This document shows, piece after piece, positions 1 through 5,471 of a stretch of DNA of 7,028 bases (position 1 is the first letter of the stretch; the number at the start of each line of letters is the position of its first letter). The notes beneath the pieces were generated by a model. It made no database searches. It had not been told where the DNA came from and saw only the letters and a program-made list of their open reading frames with translations. Origin of the DNA: Methylobacter sp. (GTDB taxonomy: Bacteria; Pseudomonadota; Gammaproteobacteria; Methylococcales; Methylomonadaceae); NCBI GenBank assembly GCA_023229605.1, contig JALNYY010000186.1, positions 1-7,028 of the forward strand, written 5' to 3'. The position numbers and the translations under genes are program-made.

Positions 1-48
1 CCACAGTTAGAGTTTGAGGCGGCTTTATTATGAAGCTGGGATTTGTAA

Positions 49-74
49 CGCCGACAAAAATTGGCGAATTTTTT
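49..74 (+). terminator. Terminator-like hairpin in the leader of the cold-shock gene
   Basis: Positions 49-54 (CGCCGA) pair with 61-66 (TTGGCG), giving six pairs including one G-T, around a 6-base loop. Six T follow at 69-74. This is the form of a short intrinsic terminator, although the stem is weak. It ends only 15 bases before the cold-shock ATG, which leaves no room for a promoter downstream. Any csp transcript must therefore run through it. It may end an upstream gene, act as a leaky attenuator, or be a leader structure controlling csp. The role is inferred; the pairing is seen directly. Confidence 0.45.
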
Positions 75-89
75 AAGTAAGAGTGTGAT

Positions 90-299
90 ATGTCAGAGCA
101 AGTTGTAGGTACCGTTAAGTGGTTCAATGATGAAAAAGGTTTTGGATTTATTGAACAAGAAGGTGGCAAAGATGTTTTTGTTCACCATAGTGCAATTAAC
201 GGCACCGGTCGTAAGACCTTGAGGGAAGGCCAGAAAGTTACTATGGAAGTAACTCAGGGTCAAAAAGGTCCGCAAGCCGAGAATGTAACCCCAGCGTAA
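90..299 (+). CDS. CspA-family cold-shock protein
   Basis: This is a 69-residue single cold-shock domain, the usual length for the family. These small cytoplasmic five-strand beta-barrel proteins bind single-stranded RNA and DNA, melt secondary structure and can act as RNA chaperones and antiterminators. The sequence shows the early GTVKWFN strand, the RNP1 motif KGFGFI (residues 16-21) and the RNP2 motif VFVHH (29-33), with the aromatic residues that stack on bases (W11, F18, F20, F30, H32). The ATG gives the standard MSxxxxGTVKWF start. The upstream purine stretch AAGAG (79-83) is only a modest ribosome site. The gene stands alone on the plus strand and converges with tatD. Which paralogue it is (cspA, cspC, cspD or cspE), and whether cold induces it, cannot be told from the sequence, so no symbol is given. 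Confidence 0.96.
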   Translation: MSEQVVGTVKWFNDEKGFGFIEQEGGKDVFVHHSAINGTGRKTLREGQKVTMEVTQGQKGPQAENVTPA

Positions 300-580
300 C
301 AAATTCAATACGCTTGACCCGAAATTCGGCTGAGTTTTGGGTCAGGCTTATATTTAGCCCCCTTTAAATTCTGAAGAGATCTTAAAACTTTTCAGACATA
401 TAACACAGCACCCAGGTAAAACGCACTGGAAGAGGCAGAATGCCGGATTTTGCGGAACCGCCCTCACACAAACACTTATTCAACGCAGTCGTCCTTCCAG
501 CAAGACCGGAAATTAATTGTGTATTGCAAGAAAGTTAGCATTATCCCTAACAACAGACTTGCCGCATGCACTCTGCAGCC
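300..580. other. Convergent non-coding gap between csp and tatD
   Basis: I see no convincing gene in these 281 bases. Besides the csp terminator there are two modest stem-loops. TCTGAAGAG (370-378) pairs with CTTTTCAGA (388-396) around a 9-base loop, with no T tract on the plus strand. GTTAG (534-538) pairs with CTAAC (547-551); read on the minus strand it is followed by TTTCTT, so it could be a weak terminator for tatD. A perfect 14-base palindrome (CAGCCTTAAGGCTG, 576-589) covers the tatD stop codon. The stretch between about 400 and 530 shows nothing I can name. Confidence 0.5.
312..356 (+). terminator. Probable intrinsic terminator of the cold-shock gene
   Basis: GCTTGACCC at 312-320 pairs with GGGTCAGGC at 339-347: nine pairs, one of them G-T, around an 18-base loop. 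A broken T-rich tract (TTATATTTA, 348-356) follows. It starts 12 bases after the csp stop codon, where a terminator is expected. The long loop and interrupted T tract make it less than ideal. Confidence 0.5.
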
Positions 581-1360
581 TTAAGGCTGTGCAAGATTGA
601 ATAATCTATAAAAATTCTCAGTTGATGCCCCGGCAATTGTATTTATCGCCGTTCCGCGCAGCTCTGCAAGTTTTTCTGCAACATAGCGCACATAAGTTGG
701 ATAGTTGGGTCTGCCGCGGAAGGGTACGGGCGCCAGATAAGGCGAGTCGGTTTCGATCAGGAAGCGGTCGGCGGGCACTTTTTTGGCGACTTCCTGGATT
801 TCCTTGGCGCTGTTAAAGGTGACGATGCCGGAGAAGGAAATATAAAAATTCAAATCCAAGGCTTTTTGAGCAAACTCCCAGTCTTCGGTAAAACAGTGAA
901 TAATCCCGCCTACTTCGCCAGCGCCTTCTTCTTCCAAGATGCGCAGGGTGTCGTGCTTGGCTTCGCGGGTGTGGATGATCAGCGGTTTTTTCAATGCTTT
1001 TGCGGCGTTAATATGGTTCCTGAAACGCTGGTGTTGCCAGCTTAAATCGCCTTCGCTGCGAAAATAATCCAGGCCGGTCTCACCTATGCCGATGACTTTG
1101 TCAGGCTTGCCCAACGCGATCAGTTCTTCGACGCTGGGGTCTTTGCCATCCTGAACATTAGGATGAACGCCCACGGTCACCGATATTTGCGGATAAGGGG
1201 TCACCAAATCCAGCATTGCCGGATAGGTTTCCAAATCTATCGAGATGCAAAGCAGATGTTCAATTTTGCTGTTGGCCGCTTCGCGCATGAAACAGGAAAA
1301 ATCATTTTGATAAGGTGCCAGATCGATGCGATCCAGGTGGCAATGGGAGTCTATTAACAT
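581..1360 (-). CDS. tatD: TatD-family metal-dependent hydrolase / DNase (YcfH-like)
   Basis: This is a 259-residue TIM-barrel amidohydrolase-fold protein, close to the roughly 260 residues usual for TatD/YcfH. Family members are cytoplasmic metal-dependent deoxyribonucleases (3'-5' exonuclease activity is known for some), and a few have been tested as D-aminoacyl-tRNA deacylases. All expected metal ligands are visible: H6 and H8 in SHCHLD, E94 in GIGETGLDY, H130 in LIIHTR, H155 in GIIHCF and D205 in ETDSPYLAP. The ATG is followed directly by LIDSHCH, the canonical start, so the start is firm even though no Shine-Dalgarno sequence is seen; the preceding 20 bases are A/T-rich (TTTTATAAAAAAC). 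It is the last gene of the minus-strand cluster, matching the holB-tatD order of other gammaproteobacteria. A 103-base gap with a strong inverted repeat separates it from pilZ, so it may be partly uncoupled from the operon. The symbol follows family use; the ortholog in E. coli is ycfH. Confidence 0.93.
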   Translation of the reverse strand: MLIDSHCHLDRIDLAPYQNDFSCFMREAANSKIEHLLCISIDLETYPAMLDLVTPYPQISVTVGVHPNVQDGKDPSVEELIALGKPDKVIGIGETGLDYFRSEGDLSWQHQRFRNHINAAKALKKPLIIHTREAKHDTLRILEEEGAGEVGGIIHCFTEDWEFAQKALDLNFYISFSGIVTFNSAKEIQEVAKKVPADRFLIETDSPYLAPVPFRGRPNYPTYVRYVAEKLAELRGTAINTIAGASTENFYRLFNLAQP

Positions 1361-1379
1361 GAAAGTTTTTTATAAAAGC

Positions 1380-1453
1380 AGGCGAAAGGCTAAGGGCTAA
1401 AGGCTAAGGGCTAAAAAACCTGAGCGTCAACGTCTGCCCTTAGCCTTTCGCCT
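1380..1453. repeat. Tandem heptamer array inside an 18-bp perfect inverted repeat
   Basis: Positions 1380-1397 are the exact reverse complement of 1436-1453 (AGGCGAAAGGCTAAGGGC and its complement), with 38 bases between. From 1385 to 1412 the left side holds two exact head-to-tail copies of the 14-mer AAAGGCTAAGGGCT, which is itself two near-identical heptamers (AAAGGCT and AAGGGCT), so there are four heptamers in all. The right arm (1436-1448) can pair either with the outer copy (18 bp) or with the inner copy at 1399-1411 (13 bp). The element lies between pilZ and tatD, both minus strand. Read on that strand the longer hairpin is followed by GCTTTTATAAAA, so it could act as a terminator or 3'-end stabiliser. 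It also looks like a mobile or simple-sequence type intergenic repeat. The function is inferred. Confidence 0.85.
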
Positions 1454-1463
1454 TTTGTCTTGT

Positions 1464-1817
1464 TTACATAGTATGCGTCGAACGGTCGTTATCCAAAGAG
1501 CCGGCCAGATAGTTTTCTATTTTGTTGCGCGATATGCCGCCATCCTGATCACTGAATTGGACGCCGACGCCGGTGGCTCTGTAACCCTCGGAACCGGGCG
1601 GCGTTATCCAGATTATTTTCCCGGCTATGGGCAAACGTTCGGTTTCTTCCATTAAATTGAGCAGCATGAAGACTTCCTGCCCCATTTCATATTTACGGGC
1701 GGTCGGAATAAACAGCCCACCGTTGGTGACAAAAGGCATGTAGGCCGCATACAAAGCGTTTTTATCTTTGATTGAAAGGGACAATATGCTTTGTCCTGCC
1801 GCATCTGCCATGATCAT
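1464..1817 (-). CDS. pilZ: Type IV pilus assembly PilZ protein
   Basis: This 117-residue protein matches the length and pattern of the stand-alone PilZ needed for type IV pilus biogenesis in Pseudomonas and Xanthomonas, where PilZ acts in the cytoplasm and, in Xanthomonas, binds the PilB ATPase and the regulator FimX. Visible marks are SLSIKDKNALYAAYMPF (13-29), NGGLFIPT (32-39), GKIIWITP (66-73) and GVGVQF (83-88). The RxxxR motif and intact [DN]xSxxG motif that bind cyclic di-GMP in other PilZ domains are missing, as is normal for this subtype, so it probably does not bind the nucleotide itself. The ATG at 1815-1817 overlaps the holB stop as ATGA. A GGAG (complement of 1821-1824) lies only 3 bases before this ATG but 9 bases before a second in-frame ATG at 1809-1811, so the real start may be two codons later. 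Its place between holB and tatD is a known arrangement. Confidence 0.92.
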   Translation of the reverse strand: MIMADAAGQSILSLSIKDKNALYAAYMPFVTNGGLFIPTARKYEMGQEVFMLLNLMEETERLPIAGKIIWITPPGSEGYRATGVGVQFSDQDGGISRNKIENYLAGSLDNDRSTHTM

Positions 1818-2821
1818 TTACTCCGGTTAAGTTCGTGCCATTGTATTAAAATTTCTTCAAACAACAACTGTTTGTTTATTTGGGTATCCAGCCGTTGCCG
1901 AGCCGCCAATAATAAATCATACAATTTATAAAGTCCTTTTAATTCTAGTCGCCGGGACAGTTCTTGCAACTGCCCGCTCAAATCCGGGTTATATAAATTT
2001 TCGGCCTTGGCGCGATAAAAACACTTAGTCAAATCGATAACCCAGGATGTAATCCAGAATATTAACGGCGATGCGGGCAACTTGTGCCAATCATCAGCAA
2101 TTATGACCGGAGATTTTAGCTGTTTTGCTATGGCTATCCACGCATTGAAACATTCATTACGCGAGGCTAATGTTTCATCATTGGCATAATCCAGCGCCAG
2201 CAAAGGCGCACCCTGCGCTAAAGAAACATTGCCGTATAAAGTCTTGTTCGCGGCGGCATCGCACCGCAACGTCTCTGCCAGCCACGCAACCGTAGTTTCC
2301 TTATCCGGCGTGGCTATCGCCAACTTCTGGCAACGGCTGATGATCGTCGCCGGTAATTTGGCCGGTTTTTCGGTGATTAAAATGATGAGGGTGCGCTCGG
2401 TCGGCTCTTCCAGGCATTTTAAGAATGCATTCGCCGCTGCATTGTTCATCTTGTCGGCCGGATTGATGGTAACAACGCGATAAGCCTCAAACTGGGGCTT
2501 TAAGGTCAGCCGGGTAATCAAGCTGCGTATCTGTCCGATCGCAATGTCTTTACCCGGCTCATCCGGCTGTATCCGGATAAAATCGGGATGCGTTTCGGCA
2601 TTAACCAGCAAACAGCTATTACAAAGACCGCACGCTACGCCGTTGTCCTTGGGGGCAGCACAAAGCAGGGCAGCGGCGAACTGATCTGCCAGCTGCTGCT
2701 TGCCCAAGCCCTTATTGCCGGTAATTAGTAAAGCCTGGGGAATGCGTTTTTGCGCAATATAACTGCACAGATGTTCCCAGTTTTGCCGTTGCCAAGGTAA
2801 GAACCGGTCCGGCATGGTCAT
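1814..2821 (-). CDS. holB: DNA polymerase III subunit delta' (clamp loader)
   Basis: At 335 residues this is the usual size of the delta' subunit, which joins delta and gamma/tau in the clamp loader that opens the beta sliding clamp at the replication fork. An AAA+ domain fills the first part: a P-loop GNKGLGKQ (35-42), a zinc-binding set C54, C64, C67 and C70, the NAAANAFLKCLEEP helix (127-140) and the SRC motif (162-164) that supplies the arginine finger to the neighbouring ATPase subunit. The Walker B region (INPADKM, about 119-125) lacks the acidic pair of active ATPases, as expected since delta' does not hydrolyse ATP. The C-terminal part is the less conserved collar domain. The ATG overlaps the tmk stop as ATGA. 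No strong Shine-Dalgarno precedes it, so translation probably depends on coupling to tmk. A second ATG lies two codons downstream. Confidence 0.95.
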   Translation of the reverse strand: MTMPDRFLPWQRQNWEHLCSYIAQKRIPQALLITGNKGLGKQQLADQFAAALLCAAPKDNGVACGLCNSCLLVNAETHPDFIRIQPDEPGKDIAIGQIRSLITRLTLKPQFEAYRVVTINPADKMNNAAANAFLKCLEEPTERTLIILITEKPAKLPATIISRCQKLAIATPDKETTVAWLAETLRCDAAANKTLYGNVSLAQGAPLLALDYANDETLASRNECFNAWIAIAKQLKSPVIIADDWHKLPASPLIFWITSWVIDLTKCFYRAKAENLYNPDLSGQLQELSRRLELKGLYKLYDLLLAARQRLDTQINKQLLFEEILIQWHELNRSK

Positions 2822-3489
2822 TTTATGCCGCCATGCCTAGTGGAAGTCGGGCAATTTGATGAGCACAAACCCAATAACACACGAACAACATCGGTAATGG
2901 CCCGCTGAACATCGGCTAACGGCTGGTTGGCTTTGATAAGTTTGATGCGTTCCGGGTACAGCTCGGCCTGCAACAGATAGGCCCGCCTGACACTTTCAAA
3001 AAAACTGATTTTCTCCGATTCGAAACGATCGAAAGCGCCGCGTTTTCTGACCCGCTCTATGCCTATCTCGACCGGCGCATCCAATAACAGGGTCAAATCA
3101 GGTTTCAATGCGCCTTGCACCAGATGTTCCAGCCATTCTATGGTGCTGATCTTCATGTTTCGGCCTCCGCCCTGGTATGCGTATGTGGCATCGGTAAAGC
3201 GATCGCACAACACCCATTTCCCTTGCGCCAAAGCGGGTTCAATAACGTGTTTGATATGCTGGGCTCTTGCCGCAAACATCATCAATAATTCGGCCTGTTC
3301 TGAAATGGCCTCGCTTTTGTTATTCAACAATAATTGACGTATTTTTTCGGCAAGCTCGGTGCCTCCGGGTTCGCGCGTCACGACAACAGAAATATTGTGT
3401 TGTTCCAAATAATCTTTTATGAACGCCAGATTGGTGGTTTTGCCGACCCCTTCCCCACCTTCCAGCGTAATAAACTTCCCTCGGATCAT
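2818..3489 (-). CDS. tmk: Thymidylate kinase
   Basis: This cytoplasmic kinase phosphorylates dTMP to dTDP with ATP, a step essential for dTTP supply. Visible parts are the P-loop GGEGVGKTT (11-19), TREPGGT (38-44), the DRF substrate motif (96-98) with the following YAYQGGGR (103-110), and an arginine-rich lid RVRKRGAFDR (146-155). The lid arginines, with no basic residue at the variable P-loop position, fit the type II (E. coli-like) enzyme. It has 223 residues, about ten more than E. coli Tmk; the extra length is a polar tail (about residues 209-223) of C, S, T, P and G. Its ATG overlaps the mltG stop as ATGA, and AAAGGA 7 bases upstream (complement of 3497-3502) is a good ribosome site. It is followed by holB in the same four-base overlap, pairing nucleotide supply with the replicase. 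Confidence 0.97.
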   Translation of the reverse strand: MIRGKFITLEGGEGVGKTTNLAFIKDYLEQHNISVVVTREPGGTELAEKIRQLLLNNKSEAISEQAELLMMFAARAQHIKHVIEPALAQGKWVLCDRFTDATYAYQGGGRNMKISTIEWLEHLVQGALKPDLTLLLDAPVEIGIERVRKRGAFDRFESEKISFFESVRRAYLLQAELYPERIKLIKANQPLADVQRAITDVVRVLLGLCSSNCPTSTRHGGIK

Positions 3490-4541
3490 TTTTTGTTCCT
3501 TTGAAATTTGTCCACGGCCTGTGTGTGATCTTTTAAGGTCGCTGAAAACACATGCGTACCATCGCCCCGGGCGACAAAATAAACACTGTCACCCTTATCA
3601 GGATGCAAGACGGCATAAAGCGCAGCCCGCCCCGGCATCGCAATCGGCGTTGGCGGCAAGCCACTGATAACATAGGTATTGTACGGTGTAGCTGCGGTTA
3701 AATCTTTAGTTTTAATATCGCCCTGATAACTTTCACCCATCCCGTAAATAACGGTAGGGTCGGTCTGCAATAACATTTTTTGTTCCAGCCTGCGGATAAA
3801 CACGCCGGCTATCTGGGGTCTTTCGGCAGCCACACCGGTTTCTTTTTCTACAATAGAAGCAAGAATCAGCGCTTCATAAGGCGTTTTGAACGGCAAGCCT
3901 TCCGCCTTATTGAGCCATTCCTGCTGCAGCACCGACTGCATTTTGTCGTAGGCCCTTTTTAATAACGATACATCGGATGTATGTTTTTCAAAGAAATAAG
4001 TGTCGGGGAAAAACAAACCTTCGGGTGATGCAGGAACATTCGTATCCAGCTTGAATTTGGCCATTACATTTTCAAAAGCAACGCCGTTTAAGGTATGCTC
4101 AAGATCGGTATTTTTCTCGATTTCATGCAGTATTTCCTTAAAGCCCCAACCTTCCGGAAAAGTAATAGCGTGCTGCTTTGTTTTTCCCTGGACAAATAAC
4201 GCTAATATTTTGGGTGCGGTTAAACCGGGTGTTAACTCGTACTCCCCGGTTTTAAGTTTTTTGAGTGCATTTTTCTGCAAGGCGATGACTTTAAACCAGA
4301 ATGGTTTAATATCCAGCTTTTCGGCTACGAGCTTATCGATAATACGGTCAAGCGAGTCGCCTTTTTCGATTTCTATCAAAACGGTTCTATCAATCAGCAG
4401 AGGTTGCTGTAACGCGCTTTGATAGTCCATCCACAGCCAGCCGCCAGTAAAACTAAAGACCAGTAAGACAAAACCAATGATTTTATGGTTCATTGTTGAA
4501 CGCCTCGATAACCACTCCCTGCATTGCTCTGCTTTCTTCAT
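3486..4541 (-). CDS. mltG: Endolytic murein transglycosylase MltG (YceG-like)
   Basis: MltG is an inner-membrane lytic transglycosylase that cuts nascent glycan strands and is thought to set their length by ending synthesis. The 351-residue protein shows one N-terminal membrane segment (about 21-38, IIGFVLLVF onward), a LysM-like region (about 52-120) and the YceG catalytic domain. The catalytic glutamate is E232 in ASIVEKET; other family marks are FPEGW (128-132), LLQTDPTVIYGMG (257-269) and PYNTYVISGLPPTPIAMPG (286-304). The length is close to the 340 residues of E. coli MltG. The ATG used here overlaps the pabC stop as ATGA and has GGAGG four bases upstream. An alternative ATG at 4491-4493 (residue 17) has GAGG at a 9-base spacing and would place the membrane helix right at the N-terminus, so the start is not settled. 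The pabC-mltG-tmk order is conserved in many gammaproteobacteria. Confidence 0.96.
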   Translation of the reverse strand: MKKAEQCREWLSRRSTMNHKIIGFVLLVFSFTGGWLWMDYQSALQQPLLIDRTVLIEIEKGDSLDRIIDKLVAEKLDIKPFWFKVIALQKNALKKLKTGEYELTPGLTAPKILALFVQGKTKQHAITFPEGWGFKEILHEIEKNTDLEHTLNGVAFENVMAKFKLDTNVPASPEGLFFPDTYFFEKHTSDVSLLKRAYDKMQSVLQQEWLNKAEGLPFKTPYEALILASIVEKETGVAAERPQIAGVFIRRLEQKMLLQTDPTVIYGMGESYQGDIKTKDLTAATPYNTYVISGLPPTPIAMPGRAALYAVLHPDKGDSVYFVARGDGTHVFSATLKDHTQAVDKFQRNKK

Positions 4542-5371
4542 CCTGCCTCCGTGCAGTCATCGCCGGCATATCTGCCCAGCCTGATTTGAATGTTTTTGGT
4601 TATCGGACCGACTGTAAAATGCTTCTGCTCGATTTGAGTGACCGGCCAGACACCAATAATCGAATTGCAGATGAACACTTCATCAGCCGACAACAACTCG
4701 TCTTTGGTAAACATATGCTCAATGACCGGAAAGCCGTGGTCAGCCGAAAGTATCATTATAATGCCGCGCATAATACCGGCAACGCCTGATTGGACTAATT
4801 CCGCTGTATAAAGGCGATTGTTTTTAATGTAGAACAGGTTGGTCATTGTGCCTTCAATAACATGGCCATTGACATCCAGCATAAGCCCTTCCTGAATGGC
4901 CGGGTCATTCCACTCAGACCTCGCCATAACCTGCTCAAGCCGGTTCAAGTGCTTAATACCCGCTAACGCGGGATTCAAGCCTAAACGGGTCGCACAAAAA
5001 CGGACGACCACGCCCTGCTCCCGGTATGTTTCCGGATAATCGGGATAAGGATGTAGGCTCAATACGCGAGTCGGCTGAATGCGATCGGGTTGGCGATAAC
5101 CTCGCCCTCCTGATCCGCGCGTAACTATGATTTTAAGTACAGCCCGGCGGTGTTGGCGACAAAGTTCCTTAGCTTCAAAGCTAAGCAATTTGGCATCTGG
5201 AAAAGGGATCTGAAGCCTGCGGCAACCTGAATTTAACCGCTCTAAATGACGTTCAAGAAAAACAGCTTGCCCGTCTCTGACTTCGATGGTTTCGAATAGG
5301 CCGTCGCCGTATTGAAACCCGCGATCGGATATTTCGATATGCGCCTTGCTTTCACCATTTACGAGAATCAT
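4538..5371 (-). CDS. pabC: Aminodeoxychorismate lyase
   Basis: PabC is a PLP-dependent class IV (branched-chain/D-amino-acid aminotransferase fold) enzyme that splits 4-amino-4-deoxychorismate into p-aminobenzoate and pyruvate for folate synthesis. The sequence has the family N-terminus ISDRGFQYGDGLFETI (14-29), the PLP-binding lysine K140 in AGIKHLNRLEQVMAR, and the cofactor-side motif EGTMTNLF (173-180). The length of 277 residues fits (E. coli 269). The fold is shared with D-amino acid and branched-chain transaminases, so the assignment rests on the ISDRG-QYGDGLFETI pattern plus its place between fabF and mltG, which is the standard pabC position. The ATG follows six A residues; no clear Shine-Dalgarno is seen. 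Its TGA overlaps the mltG ATG. Confidence 0.93.
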   Translation of the reverse strand: MILVNGESKAHIEISDRGFQYGDGLFETIEVRDGQAVFLERHLERLNSGCRRLQIPFPDAKLLSFEAKELCRQHRRAVLKIIVTRGSGGRGYRQPDRIQPTRVLSLHPYPDYPETYREQGVVVRFCATRLGLNPALAGIKHLNRLEQVMARSEWNDPAIQEGLMLDVNGHVIEGTMTNLFYIKNNRLYTAELVQSGVAGIMRGIIMILSADHGFPVIEHMFTKDELLSADEVFICNSIIGVWPVTQIEQKHFTVGPITKNIQIRLGRYAGDDCTEAG

Positions 5372-5414
5372 TTTTTTAGCCGGATAGTGCCCACGCGGGA
5401 TGGATGGCTATGGC

Positions 5415-5454
5415 AAAGGGTGAACAGAAAGAAATCTTCTTGCTGCCCACCCTT
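5415..5454 (-). other. Stem-loop in the fabF-pabC gap
   Basis: AAGGGTG (5416-5422) pairs with CACCCTT (5448-5454), seven pairs. Inside, AAGAA (5429-5433) pairs with TTCTT (5437-5441), giving a two-part hairpin. On the minus strand it begins 17 bases after the fabF stop. No T tract follows, so it does not look like a complete intrinsic terminator; a 3' stabilising or processing role is possible. The rest of the 99-base gap (5373-5471) shows no gene. Confidence 0.35.
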
Positions 5455-5471
5455 ACAAGGCTGGTAACTAA

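Noticed and set aside
1..33. Possible tail of an upstream plus-strand gene (PQLEFEAALL then TGA)
   Set aside because: Only ten codons are visible and two other frames are also briefly open. Nothing identifies it as coding, so it is not annotated.
93..308. Minus-strand 71-residue frame opposite the cold-shock gene
   Set aside because: It is an antisense shadow of a clear csp gene and has no recognisable domain.
370..396. Nine-pair hairpin as a terminator or small RNA
   Set aside because: No T tract follows on the plus strand, no promoter is recognisable, and one pair is G-T. It is noted only as part of the non-coding gap.
1361..1463. CRISPR or toxin-antitoxin locus suggested by the repeats before tatD
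   Set aside because: The units are 7-14 bases, contiguous without spacers, and no ORF or associated gene is present.
4000..4422. Plus-strand 140-residue frame inside mltG
   Set aside because: It lies wholly antisense to a gene with an intact catalytic domain. The serine/phenylalanine-rich composition is the usual product of reading the opposite strand.
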